DNA from: SpSt-333 sp964371615
GTDB taxonomy: Bacteria > Bacteroidota > Ignavibacteria > UBA10030 > UBA8401
Length of the DNA: 64,000 nt
Reading direction: 5' to 3'
Assembly: GCA_964371615.1 (NCBI GenBank)
Contig: CAYJMS010000003.1
Location: 62,001 to 126,000 of the forward strand
Below, one piece after another: positions 12,542-21,818 of this stretch. The position numbers were made by a program, and so were the translations under genes. The notes beneath the pieces are model-generated. The model saw only the letters and a program-made list of their open reading frames with translations, searched no databases and was not told the origin of the DNA. Positions within the stretch are counted from its first letter, which is position 1, and each line of letters begins with the position of its first letter.

Positions 12542-13675
12542 TCAGAACTTCCCGTATTGATCGATGAGCGTTCGGAGCAATTGTATCTGTTCGCGTGAAA
12601 CATGCGGGGCGATGGAGCAGGCGGTGCTGAGGATGAATCCGGGGTGTTGCCTTCCCGTTTCGATCCGACGGCGAACGTCTTCAACAACATCGTTCTTCGT
12701 TCCCTGCAGCAGTATCGTCACTGAATCGATATTCCCTTTGATAAAACCCCGCTTGCCGATCCGTTGGAATGCATCTCCCAACTCTACGTTGCCGAGCGGC
12801 TCCGGATCGAGACATTCGATGCCGCTGATGCCGCAATCGAACATGAGTTCCAACCGGTCGTTGATCGATCCGCACGTATGCGTATAGATGTCGACTCCCG
12901 TTTGACGGACCGCGTGTGCGATCTCGCTTTCGTACGGCATCACAAATTCCGTATAAAATTCCGGAGAGATGAACGTCGATCCTGCATACGGCGACGAAAC
13001 TTTGATCGCGTCGATGCCGTGACCGCACATGGCGACGGCAAGTTCTTTGATCATCTCCGTATAATGCGCCATGATCATCTTTACCTGATCCGGCGCGTCG
13101 ATCATTGCCATCAGTCCTTCCTGATAGCCGATAAAATCGAGATAGTAATCGAACGGCGAGGTGATTTCGCCGTGGAGCGAATATTCGTCGCCGACACGGT
13201 TCTTCAGTTCGTGAAAGATATCGAAGCGGTGATCGGGGTGGATATAAAATTTGAGTCCCTGTGATACCGGAATAAAATCCAATTTTTGATGAAGATCGTT
13301 TTTCGTCACATCCGCAATGTTGGGTAATTCCCTCGGCACGGCGGCATAGTGTTCCGGCAGGTCGTCGAACAAATAATGCGTCCGGTCGCCGTTCTTCCAG
13401 ACGATCTCTTCGTACTCATCCGTCATGCGGCGCGAGGCGATATTCTTTTTCCATTCCGGATCGTGTCCGTGCAGGCTGACGAGGATTCCGTCAAACTGAT
13501 ACAGTGTTCGCATCGCGACCAAACCGTCCGCAAAAGTATTGATGTCATGCCAGAAATCGGCTTGCGAACAGGGAAACTGTTGCAGTATATGTCCGATGCT
13601 CATCTGGCACATCAGTGGAATTTTATCCACCGGCTGCAGTTTCATCGCTGCACGAACTCGTTCACGTGGCGTCAT
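12542..13675 (-). CDS. Uroporphyrinogen decarboxylase-family (MtaA/MtbA-like) corrinoid methyltransferase
   Basis: A 377-residue protein starting MTPRERVRAAMKLQPVDKIPL, a hallmark of UroD-fold methyltransferases. The zinc-site region is visible as TGVDIYTHTCGSINDRLE, followed by GISGIECLDPE, and the C-terminus ends in a QHPGFILSTACSI segment. True heme-pathway HemE enzymes lack this arrangement, and the next gene, 2 bases away, encodes a corrinoid protein. The likely role is transferring a methyl group between a small-molecule donor or acceptor and the corrinoid carrier. The substrate cannot be read from sequence; methoxy-aromatics, methylamines and methylthiols are possibilities. Confidence 0.88.
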   Translation of the reverse strand: MTPRERVRAAMKLQPVDKIPLMCQMSIGHILQQFPCSQADFWHDINTFADGLVAMRTLYQFDGILVSLHGHDPEWKKNIASRRMTDEYEEIVWKNGDRTHYLFDDLPEHYAAVPRELPNIADVTKNDLHQKLDFIPVSQGLKFYIHPDHRFDIFHELKNRVGDEYSLHGEITSPFDYYLDFIGYQEGLMAMIDAPDQVKMIMAHYTEMIKELAVAMCGHGIDAIKVSSPYAGSTFISPEFYTEFVMPYESEIAHAVRQTGVDIYTHTCGSINDRLELMFDCGISGIECLDPEPLGNVELGDAFQRIGKRGFIKGNIDSVTILLQGTKNDVVEDVRRRIETGRQHPGFILSTACSIAPHVSREQIQLLRTLIDQYGKF

Positions 13676-13810
13676 GGAAAGGCACCTCTACGTTGATTGA
13701 TGGGGAAATGTAGAAAAAGATTCGCGGAGATGACAGAACGAAATTGAAATATTCTTATTTGACCATTGCGGACCGTTGTTTTGCGAAGCAATGACAATTA
13801 TTGAATAGAT

Positions 13811-15160
13811 TTATTTTACCGAAGACGAAGCCCGAATGATGGCATCGGCACTCCGTTCCACGTCCTCGTCCGTTGTTGCCCATGATGAGACACTGATGCG
13901 CATTGCGGTTTTTCCCTTCCACACAGTGCCGCCGCACCAGCAGGTGCCGTCGTTTTGCACTGCGGCGATCACTGCGGCGGTACGTTCATCCGTACCGAAC
14001 GAGACTAACACCTGATTCAACACGACGTTATTCAGTACAGAAAATCCCGCCGCCGTCAACCGTTCGGCGAAACGGGTGGCCTGCCGGCAATTGCGTTCGA
14101 TCATCTCTTCGAGACCGATTCTCCCCAGCGATTTGATTGCCGCCCAGATCTCGACGCCGCGCGCTTTCCGCGACAACTCCGGCGTATACTGGTACGGAAT
14201 GCGTGCACCGCTCTGATCGAGATACGCACCACCCTGCACCATGGCGCTGACAAGATCCGACGGATCTTTGACGACGACAATGCCGCTGTCGTACGGAACG
14301 TTGAGCCATTTATGGGCGTCGGTTGCCCAGGAATCCGCCGACTCGTATCCACGCAGAAGATGTTTCCTCTTTCCTGAAACCGCTCCCCATAATCCGAACG
14401 CGCCGTCGACATGTACCCATGCTCCGGCATTGTGCGCAGCGGGAATAATTTCCGCTGCTGCATCGAACGCACCGGTGTTCACGTTGCCGGCTTGCAGGCA
14501 CACGATCGTACGATCGTCGAGCGTTCCTATTTTATCCGGACGCATCCGTCCCTGATCGTCCGCCGGTACATACTCCACCCGGTCTCTTCCCATTCCGGTC
14601 AGATCGAGCGCTTTCAATACACTTGAATGAACCTCTTCACCAACAATAACACGAATCGGCGGAGCGCCGAACAATCCCTTTGCATGGACATCCCACCCGT
14701 TGCGGCGAAGCAACGCGTTCCGTGCGGCGACAAGCGAACTGAAATTTGCCATTGTCGCTCCGGTAACAAATCCGATTCCAGATGTTGCCGGAACATTCAG
14801 CAATTCCCGCAGCCACGGAACACACACGTTCTCCAGCGCCGCCGAAACGGGACTGGTCACTTCCAGTCCGGCGTTTTGATCCCACGTGCCGGAAAGCCAG
14901 TGCGCCGCCAGCGATGCAGGCACGGAACCGCCGATGACGAATCCAAAGTACCGTCCGCCGGCATTGGCAACAGCGGCGGGAGATCCGACGGCGTGCAGAA
15001 TGTCGATGACTTTCTCCGGATCCGTTGATGCTATCGGCAACGGTTCGTTTAATTGATCCAATGCACGCACCGCTTCGACTGTCGGATATACTTTTCGGGT
15101 CGGCAGTGAATCAAGATATTCCTTGCTATAGCGGGTTGTTCGTTCAAGCAAATCGTTCAT
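13811..15160 (-). CDS. PLP-dependent group II amino-acid decarboxylase
   Basis: A 449-residue fold-type I PLP enzyme of the glutamate/aromatic-amino-acid decarboxylase group. It shows the cofactor-binding HVDGAFG aspartate and the Schiff-base lysine in SWATDAHKWLNVPYD, with SGIGFVTGATMANFS as the phosphate-binding segment. The ATG at 15160 is preceded by a good GGAGC ribosome site, so the longer upstream start is rejected. The substrate is undetermined; aromatic amino acids or a related zwitterion are plausible. It is separated by 135 bases from the corrinoid methyltransferase cluster on the same strand, so a shared pathway is possible but not shown. Confidence 0.9.
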   Translation of the reverse strand: MNDLLERTTRYSKEYLDSLPTRKVYPTVEAVRALDQLNEPLPIASTDPEKVIDILHAVGSPAAVANAGGRYFGFVIGGSVPASLAAHWLSGTWDQNAGLEVTSPVSAALENVCVPWLRELLNVPATSGIGFVTGATMANFSSLVAARNALLRRNGWDVHAKGLFGAPPIRVIVGEEVHSSVLKALDLTGMGRDRVEYVPADDQGRMRPDKIGTLDDRTIVCLQAGNVNTGAFDAAAEIIPAAHNAGAWVHVDGAFGLWGAVSGKRKHLLRGYESADSWATDAHKWLNVPYDSGIVVVKDPSDLVSAMVQGGAYLDQSGARIPYQYTPELSRKARGVEIWAAIKSLGRIGLEEMIERNCRQATRFAERLTAAGFSVLNNVVLNQVLVSFGTDERTAAVIAAVQNDGTCWCGGTVWKGKTAMRISVSSWATTDEDVERSADAIIRASSSVK

Positions 15161-15269
15161 AATTGCTCCATTGTCAAAAAAATCCCCGATGTCTTTGATA
15201 ATTGATGAAATGTAGAAAATGATAAACGGAGATGGTAGGGAAAATCGTCGATATAATATTTCATTTTCA

Positions 15270-15746
15270 TCAAGGTTTATTCCGAACATGATACCATCGT
15301 TGCGGGTTCGTTGCAATATATCTTCGAATCATGTGCAGGGAAAATTCGTTCCGAATAATGTGATCATAGAAGCTGCGCTGCCAGATAGTCTTTTCCCGGT
15401 ACAACGATTGTTCATGAACCAAATGGGTGACGGCAGATTTATATGAACCGATGATGGTCGATACAGATGGCGCGGAATGCACATTGTGTTTGGCGGGATG
15501 AAGAATTATGATACCGTGGATATGGTCTGGCATAATCACATAGGTATCTAGTTCCACCGAAGGAAAATGTTCCGGGATTTGTATATAACAATTCCGTGCT
15601 ATTTGACCTATCGACGTAAGGTTCGTTTCGTTTTTCGCGACGGTTCCAAATATTTTTATTTTATTTATTGTACAAATGGTAACGAAATAGGCGGCAGGGG
15701 ATGAATAATCAAAAAACGGCAGGCGGATTGATTTTTTACGATACAT
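15270..15746 (-). mobile_element. REP-associated tyrosine transposase (RAYT, Y1/IS200-like)
   Basis: The short ORF contains the HUH nuclease motif in MPDHIHGIIIL and the RAYT C-terminal signature WQRSFYDHIIRNE followed by RRYIATNPQRW, with the presumed catalytic tyrosine in the last segment. The N-terminal RLPFFDYSSPAAYFVTICT is also typical. I chose MYRKKSIRLP at 15746 because it matches family N-termini and avoids overlap with the palindrome at 15763-15802. RAYTs cut and join single-stranded DNA at REP hairpins and are usually domesticated single-copy genes. The flanking palindrome and the wealth of hairpin repeats in this window fit that role. About 159 residues, apparently intact. Confidence 0.9.
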
Positions 15747-15762
15747 AAAAAATATTACCGGC

Positions 15763-15802
15763 ATCAATGTAGGGACGGGGCATGCCCCGTCCCTACATTG
15801 AT
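15763..15802. repeat. Perfect 40-bp palindrome (family R11) next to the RAYT gene
   Basis: The half-site ATCAATGTAGGGACGGGGCA is followed directly by its exact reverse complement with no loop. Only 16 bases separate it from the chosen RAYT start codon. A second, partial arm (CATGCCCCGTCCCTAC) is at 15886-15901, and a diverged relative with stem GGGACGGTC lies at 19828-19849. Confidence 0.93.
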
Positions 15803-15864
15803 TAAAATATTATAAACATGTACGGTCCAACATTGATTAAAATATTATAAACATACACGGCCAA
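15795..15864. repeat. Two 35-bp tandem direct repeats
   Basis: Two adjacent copies beginning ACATTGATTAAAATATTATA, of period 35, with three or four differences near the end (atgtacggtcca versus atacacggccaa). The first copy overlaps the right arm of the 40-bp palindrome. A further degraded AATATTAATTGATAT stretch follows before the partial REP arm at 15886. Confidence 0.8.
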
Positions 15865-15915
15865 AATATTAATTGATATTTGGCAACATGCCCCGTCCCT
15901 ACGGGCACAACCGAT

Positions 15916-17826
15916 TCATTTCAACAAATAATTTTCCCAAAACAACGACATCGCATTATTGAAATAATCCCGGTTCGTTTTTTTGCCAAAACCGTGTCCT
16001 TCGTCCAGCGCCATCATGTACCAGACGACATTTTTGTTTTTGCGCACCGTGGCAACGATTTGTTCCGCTTCGGTATACGGCACGCGGGGATCGTTCTTTC
16101 CCTGCGCCACGAAGAGCGGTTTGGTGATTTTATGCGCATTGGTTGTGGGTGAAATCGCATTTAAATGTTTTCGCATCGTCGAATCGCGTTCGTCGCCGTA
16201 TTCCACCCTGCGCAAATCACGGCGGTATTCCTGCGTACTCTCAAGGAATGTTACAAAATTGCTGATACCTACCACGTCGACGCCGCATTTGATTCTGTCG
16301 TTATAATTGAACATCGACGATAGGACCATGTATCCTCCGTAGGATCCGCCGTACACCGCAACGCGTTCTTTATCCAGTTCCGGCTGTTTCGCAATCCAAT
16401 CCAGCAGTGCACCGATATCCTTCACCGAAATTTCGCGCAGGAATCCGTTGTCGAGCGATACGTACGTCTTTCCGTATCCGGTCGATCCGCGCACGTTCGG
16501 CAGCAACACGGCAATGCCGAGTTCGTTCACCCAATATTGAATCAGTGAATTGAATCCGGGCATCGACTGTCCCTCCGGACCGCCGTGGATGGAAATGATG
16601 ACCGCAGACGGTTTTTCGCTCTTCTTTGCTGCGTAATAGAATGCGGGAATCGTCATACCGTCGAATGATTTGTATTCAATCAATTTCGGTACGACGAAAT
16701 TGTCGGTATTCAATCCTCCGACTTCACTGTATGTCCAGCGCGTAAACTTTTTCGTCTTCATATCGAGAACATAGATGTCGCCCGGTGTCTGCGGCGTGCT
16801 GAGCGTCAGCGCAAGACGGGAATCGTCCTTGCTGAATCCCATCCCGCCGATGATGCCGACCGGGAGTTTCTCGATGGCGATCTCCTTCTTTGTCTTTGCA
16901 TCGATCAGGTAGAGAGCGCTCATTCCCCCTTCGTTCATTTCATATACGATGTACTTGCCTTTGTTCGACACTTCAAAACCGGTAACATCCCATTGTGCTT
17001 TTCGTGAGACGACGGATTTTTTCCCAGAACTTCGGTCGAGATAGATCAACTGCTGAAATTCGCCGAACTCGTCGGAAGTATAAAAGATTCCCCTTCCGTC
17101 CGTAGAAAATTCCGCACCGCCGTATGCGATTTTCATTCCGGGATTAATCTGCGACTTTGCTCCGGTCTTTGCATCAACGACGTACAGATACGATTCGGTA
17201 ACGGAGACATATTGTCCGACGAGCATCGACTTGTCGTCGGGGGACCAATCCTGCACGCCCCATGCGCCGCTTACTTCCATTAGCAGCGCGGCATTCTTCG
17301 GATCATTGACAGAGGCAATATAGATGTCGTTATCCCGCCCGTTCCGTTTGGTGCTGGTGAAAACAAATTGCGTTCCGGCATTATTCCATGCGCCGCCGCT
17401 GTTGCGCGATTTTCCATCTGTCAGCATTTCGTACGATCCGGTGGTCATATCGAATGAAAATATCTGGTAGAATTCTCCTCCGCCGATGTCTTTGGTGAAG
17501 AGGAACATCTTTTTATCCTTGCCGGGATAAAATCTGCCGCTGCCAACCGGTTCCCGGAAAAACGTGATTTGTTTTCTCGCGCCGCCGGGCTTTTCCACGT
17601 AATGCAATTGCGACGTTTCGGCAAACCGCGTGGAGATCAGCATGCCGTTGCCGTTCGGATCCCAATCCACAAACGACGCTCCGCGGACGTTTTGGTACTG
17701 GTTCATCTTTTCAACAATACGGTCGGGAATCGGCGGAATGTCTTCCGTGACAATATTCCCGGTCTGCGTGCGCTCTTGAGCAAAAAGAAAGAGCGGGAGA
17801 ATTAAAAGCAGTGCGAGTTTTTTCAT
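15916..17826 (-). CDS. Secreted S9-family prolyl oligopeptidase-like serine peptidase
   Basis: A 636-residue protein with a signal peptide (MKKLALLLILPLFLFAQ), a WD40/TolB-like beta-propeller over about residues 45-380, and a C-terminal alpha/beta-hydrolase domain. The catalytic serine is in VYGGSYGGYMV, the aspartate in GKNDPRVPYTEAEQ and the histidine in DEGHGFGKK. VIISIHGGPEGQ is the oxyanion-hole segment. The family cleaves dipeptides or short peptides in the periplasm or outside the cell. No T9SS sorting domain is present. It is an isolated gene, with a long repeat-filled gap upstream. Confidence 0.93.
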   Translation of the reverse strand: MKKLALLLILPLFLFAQERTQTGNIVTEDIPPIPDRIVEKMNQYQNVRGASFVDWDPNGNGMLISTRFAETSQLHYVEKPGGARKQITFFREPVGSGRFYPGKDKKMFLFTKDIGGGEFYQIFSFDMTTGSYEMLTDGKSRNSGGAWNNAGTQFVFTSTKRNGRDNDIYIASVNDPKNAALLMEVSGAWGVQDWSPDDKSMLVGQYVSVTESYLYVVDAKTGAKSQINPGMKIAYGGAEFSTDGRGIFYTSDEFGEFQQLIYLDRSSGKKSVVSRKAQWDVTGFEVSNKGKYIVYEMNEGGMSALYLIDAKTKKEIAIEKLPVGIIGGMGFSKDDSRLALTLSTPQTPGDIYVLDMKTKKFTRWTYSEVGGLNTDNFVVPKLIEYKSFDGMTIPAFYYAAKKSEKPSAVIISIHGGPEGQSMPGFNSLIQYWVNELGIAVLLPNVRGSTGYGKTYVSLDNGFLREISVKDIGALLDWIAKQPELDKERVAVYGGSYGGYMVLSSMFNYNDRIKCGVDVVGISNFVTFLESTQEYRRDLRRVEYGDERDSTMRKHLNAISPTTNAHKITKPLFVAQGKNDPRVPYTEAEQIVATVRKNKNVVWYMMALDEGHGFGKKTNRDYFNNAMSLFWENYLLK

Positions 17827-18366
17827 GCGGCTTTCCTGATTTTTGTGAATATTATTTTCCGGATTTTCCTGGAAAGGATCTCAATAATAAATAATTGTCA
17901 CACTGAGCGCCTGCCTGCCGGCAGGCCGTCTCCCAAAGGGATGCCTTTGGCAGAAGTGTGACAATTCATTATGAGTCATGCCTCGACTCCGCTCGGCATG
18001 ACAATAAATTGAAGCCCTCTCAAAAATCCTAAATCGATGTCATTGCGAGACGTTTTTTGTCGAAGCAATCTCGTTTTTTAATATAATACTTTAGAAGATT
18101 GCTTCGGTCGTCTGTCGTTCGACAGACTCCCTCGCAATGACCTTCTATTTTTGAGATATGTTCTAGTAATTCTTTATAGTGCTACTAATAATACTCACCG
18201 GCATTGTGAATTGCAACGAGGGCAACGAGAAACCGGTTTGTTGTAATCCTAAATGGATATTTTCATTATGATTGTCAATGAGGCATTCTGCAAACTACTA
18301 CCTTCTCTCAACGGCATTTTCTATATTAACAACCATCATCATGTCAATCTATTTTGGAGAAATTGT
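17827..18366. repeat. Gene-free gap filled with palindromic repeats
   Basis: No convincing gene lies in these 540 bases. At 17893-17966 the arms AATTGTCACACT and AGTGTGACAATT enclose two nested GC-rich mini-palindromes, GCCTGCCTGCCGGCAGGC and CCCAAAGGGATGCCTTTGG. From about 18037 to 18150 there is a dispersed repeat of the type 'cattgcgag...gaagcaatct', with a similar block at 59720-59910. The promoters of the divergent S9 and M64 peptidase genes must also be here, but I could not identify boxes. Confidence 0.75.
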
Positions 18367-19776
18367 ATGAGAACCGTCGCACTGTTGTTCGTTGTACCAT
18401 TCATTCTTTCCGCGCAATCCTTCGATCAATACTTTGCCGATAAGACACTGCGGGTGGATTACTACCATACCGGATCGAAAGGAATGGAAATCTTTGCGCT
18501 CGATAAATGCTACGCCGAAGGAATCTGGCCCGGCAGCAAGTCGCAGTTGCTGGACAATCTGAATTTCGGCGAATATATGGTCCGCGTGTACGATGCTGCA
18601 AGCGCGCAATTGATCTACTCCCGAGGACATTCCGCCATCTTCAACGAATGGCAGTCCACCGACGAAGCAAATGCCGGCGTCGTGAAGACATTCCACGAAA
18701 CGGTCCGCATTCCGTTCCCGAAGAATAAAGTGCAGGTAACAATCTCGCGCCGTGACAAGCAGATGATCTTCCGCGAACTCTTCTCGACGGTGATCGATCC
18801 GAACGATCCCGCACAGATCAATGGTCAAAAACGTACATCACAGTTTGCTTCCTCTAAGATCGTGGACAACGGCGCTCCCGAGAAAAAGGTCGATCTGTTG
18901 ATCGTGGGAGACGGCTACTCGAAAGCGGAGATGAAAAAATTCCGCGACGATGCCAAACATTACAGCGATGTGTTGCTGAGTACATCGCCGTTCAAGGAAC
19001 GGAAAAAAGATTTCAACATCTGGATCATTGAAGTCGAATCAAAAGAAAGCGGCATCGACAAACCGAAATCGAACGAATGGAAAGGGAACGCTCTCGGTTC
19101 AATGTACGATTTCTTCGGTTCCGCCCGGTATGTGTTGACGGAAGAAAACAGAACGCTGCGCGACATTGCGGGACAGGTTCCGTACGACGCCATTGCGATA
19201 CTCATCAACGACAACCGGTACGGCGGCGGGGGAATCTATAATCTTTATACTACCTGCTTTACAAAGTCCGACGCCAAAGGATTGGAATGGCAGATGGATT
19301 ATGTCTTCGTCCACGAACTCGGCCATTCGTTCGGCGGGCTGGGAGATGAATATTACTCATCGTCCGTTGCGTACACCGATTTTTATCAGGCGGGCGTTGA
19401 ACCGTGGGAACCGAACCTGACGGCGCAGACCGACCGTGACAAACTGAAATGGAAATCGTTCGTCGAATCTTCCACTCCCATTCCCACACCGTGGAAAAAG
19501 AATGAATACGATTCTCTCGAAGCGCTCCGCGGAAAACTCGACCGACTGGCAAAAGATTATTACGAAAAGCGGGAGCCGCTCTACAAAGCGACGCAGGAGA
19601 TCGTCAAGAATGCTCAATACAAAGACAAGGTCGGCACATTTGAAGGGGGCGGTTACGTATCCAAAGGAATCTATCGTCCCGCGGTCGATTGCAGGATGTT
19701 CTCTCTCAGTCTCGTCGGATTCGATCCGGTCTGCAGCGCGGCTATTGAACGGGTGATTGATTCGTACGTGAAGTAG
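18367..19776 (+). CDS. Secreted M64 (IgA-peptidase-like) zinc metallopeptidase
   Basis: The ATG at 18367 follows a GGAGA ribosome site and opens a signal peptide (MRTVALLFVVPFILSAQ); an upstream start at 18253 is rejected. The 469-residue product has the M64 zinc motif HELGHSFGGLGDEY near residue 318, where the extended third ligand is typical of metzincin-like enzymes. Upstream, DLLIVGDGYSKAEMKKFRDDA and ILINDNRYGGGGI are family-conserved blocks. The N-terminal 160 residues form the M64 N-terminal domain. It is probably exported; no T9SS tail is seen. Confidence 0.92.
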   Translation: MRTVALLFVVPFILSAQSFDQYFADKTLRVDYYHTGSKGMEIFALDKCYAEGIWPGSKSQLLDNLNFGEYMVRVYDAASAQLIYSRGHSAIFNEWQSTDEANAGVVKTFHETVRIPFPKNKVQVTISRRDKQMIFRELFSTVIDPNDPAQINGQKRTSQFASSKIVDNGAPEKKVDLLIVGDGYSKAEMKKFRDDAKHYSDVLLSTSPFKERKKDFNIWIIEVESKESGIDKPKSNEWKGNALGSMYDFFGSARYVLTEENRTLRDIAGQVPYDAIAILINDNRYGGGGIYNLYTTCFTKSDAKGLEWQMDYVFVHELGHSFGGLGDEYYSSSVAYTDFYQAGVEPWEPNLTAQTDRDKLKWKSFVESSTPIPTPWKKNEYDSLEALRGKLDRLAKDYYEKREPLYKATQEIVKNAQYKDKVGTFEGGGYVSKGIYRPAVDCRMFSLSLVGFDPVCSAAIERVIDSYVK

Positions 19777-20210
19777 AATAAAAGAATTTTAATAACCACC
19801 AAATCACCAAGGCACCAAATATATGTAGGGACGGTCGGAAGACCGTCCCATTTTTTTTAGCAAAGCAAATTTAGAGCTGCTACAAGAATCTACCCCCCTT
19901 CGACTCCACCGCAAAAAAACGCGGTGTCGCTCAGGGTGACCAAAATTATATTTTGTTCATCCCGAGCGAGGCCATCGTTTCAATATGCCGAGTCGAGGGA
20001 TCACAATTTCACAATGTATAAATTCCGCAATTAATTGTGGCGCACCAGGCGCCACAACGCTGCACAATTGGATTTCTCTCCCATTTTCCGTATTTTGGAG
20101 TGCATGTTGTCCCCCAACAATCATATCGGCTTTCACTTCTAACTTCGCACACCCGCTGCGGCTGTATTTCATTTTAAACACGAAATTTTCATCGCTTTTA
20201 TTCCATTATT
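19777..20210. repeat. Gene-free gap with mixed dispersed repeats
   Basis: Contains 'taaccaccaaatcaccaagg' dispersed repeat (19790-19820), a GGGACGGTC/GACCGTCCC hairpin followed by eight T residues at 19828-19858 that may end the M64 transcript, a 'cttcgactc...gctcagggtgac' hairpin near 19890-19941, and TGTGGCGC/GCGCCACA arms near 20037-20058. A weak minus-strand ORF here has no features of a real gene. Confidence 0.7.
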
Positions 20211-21818
20211 ATGAGCATTCTTAAAGAAATTCAAAAAAGAAAAACCTTTGCCATTATCAGCCACCCGGACGCCGGTAAAACGACTCTAACGGAAAAACTG
20301 CTGCTGTACAGCGGCGCGATCCACATTGCCGGTGCGGTAAAATCCAATAAGATCAAAAAATCCGCAGCGTCGGACTTTATGGAGATCGAAAAGCAGCGCG
20401 GCATTTCGGTGGCGACCTCCGTCCTTTCTTTTGATTACAACAATCATAAGATCAATCTTCTCGACACACCCGGCCACAAAGATTTCGCCGAGGATACTTA
20501 TCGTACTCTGACGGCAGTGGATAGCGTGATTCTGGTGATCGACTCCGTGAAAGGAGTCGAAGAGCAGACCGAAAAACTGATGGGTGTCTGCAGGATGCGG
20601 AACACTCCCGTGATTATCTTCATCAACAAAATGGACCGCGAAGGAAGGCCGCCGATCGAGTTGCTGGATGAGATCGAAGAGAAACTGAGCATCCGCGTCC
20701 GTCCGCTGAGCTGGCCGCTGGGAATGGGTTCATCGTTTAAGGGAGTGTACAATCTCTATAAGAACAGTTTCATTTTCTTCAAGCCGAGCAAGCAGACGAT
20801 TGAAGAGGATGTGCAGACATTTCAAGGAGTGAACGATCCGGAACTGGAGGCGATGTTCGGCAAAGATGCGCGAACATTGCGACACGACGTGGAACTGATC
20901 AACGGTGTGTATGACGAATTCACCGTCGCATCGTACCTTAACGGCAACGTTGCTCCCGTCTTCTTCGGCAGCGCGCTGAACAACTTCGGCGTGCAGGAAC
21001 TGCTCAACACGTTCGTGGAAATCGCCCCGGGTCCGCGCAAGCGGCCCACCACGCAGGGAGACATTGAACCGCAACACAAACGATTCAGCGGATTCGTTTT
21101 CAAGATCCACGCCAACCTCGATCCGAAACACCGCGACCGTATCGCTTTTCTTCGGGTCTGCTCGGGAAAATTCGAGCGCAATACATTTTATCATCACGTG
21201 CGGCTGAACCGCGACATGAAGTTTCCCAATCCGGCAAGTTTCATGGCGGCAACAAAAAGCCTGCTCGAAGTAGCATATCCCGGCGATGTGATCGGATTGT
21301 ACGACTCCGGCACGTTTGCCATCGGCGACACGCTGACCGACGGCGAAGGATTCATGTATAAAGGGATCCCGCGCTTCTCGCCGGAAGTGTTTAAAGAACT
21401 CCGCAATCTCGATCCGTTCAAAACCAAGCAATTGGAAAAGGGAATCTCGCAATTGACCGACGAGGGACTCGCGCAACTGTTCACGCAAAAGTTCAGCAAT
21501 AAAAAGGTGATTGGCGTAGTGGGAGAACTGCAGTTCGACGTTTTAAAATACCGGTTGCTGCATGAGTTCGGCGCCAGTTGCGATTTTGTGCCGATCACCG
21601 CCCATAAAGCGGTCTGGGTGCAGTACGACGATCCGAAAGATGCGGAAGAACTGTTCTATATCCGCGCAAATTTTCTCTACTACGACAAGAACAGTAACCT
21701 TGTCTATCTTGCGGAGTCGGAATACTCGTTACGCATGGCGCAGCAGAAAAATCCGAAAGTGCGATTCTTGCTTAGCGTTGAACATAATGACCAGACCATA
21801 GAAATGGAGAATGCCTGA
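20211..21818 (+). CDS. prfC: Peptide chain release factor 3 (translational GTPase)
   Basis: A 535-residue GTPase that recycles RF1/RF2 from the ribosome after termination. The G motifs are complete: P-loop ISHPDAGKTTLTEK, switch I region QRGISVATSVLSF, DTPGHKDFAEDTYRTL and NKMDREG. The length and the C-terminal region (VGELQFDVLKYRL...) match RF3 rather than EF-G. The stop codon is followed immediately by the GTG of the next gene, so the two are probably co-transcribed. Confidence 0.95.
   Translation: MSILKEIQKRKTFAIISHPDAGKTTLTEKLLLYSGAIHIAGAVKSNKIKKSAASDFMEIEKQRGISVATSVLSFDYNNHKINLLDTPGHKDFAEDTYRTLTAVDSVILVIDSVKGVEEQTEKLMGVCRMRNTPVIIFINKMDREGRPPIELLDEIEEKLSIRVRPLSWPLGMGSSFKGVYNLYKNSFIFFKPSKQTIEEDVQTFQGVNDPELEAMFGKDARTLRHDVELINGVYDEFTVASYLNGNVAPVFFGSALNNFGVQELLNTFVEIAPGPRKRPTTQGDIEPQHKRFSGFVFKIHANLDPKHRDRIAFLRVCSGKFERNTFYHHVRLNRDMKFPNPASFMAATKSLLEVAYPGDVIGLYDSGTFAIGDTLTDGEGFMYKGIPRFSPEVFKELRNLDPFKTKQLEKGISQLTDEGLAQLFTQKFSNKKVIGVVGELQFDVLKYRLLHEFGASCDFVPITAHKAVWVQYDDPKDAEELFYIRANFLYYDKNSNLVYLAESEYSLRMAQQKNPKVRFLLSVEHNDQTIEMENA

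Noticed and set aside
13811..15160. Naming the PLP enzyme as glutamate or tyrosine decarboxylase
   Set aside because: The group II fold is clear but substrate-determining residues cannot be judged by eye.
19957..20224. Short ORFs on both strands before prfC
   Set aside because: They are complementary to one another, overlap repeats and the prfC leader, and show no domain or ribosome site.
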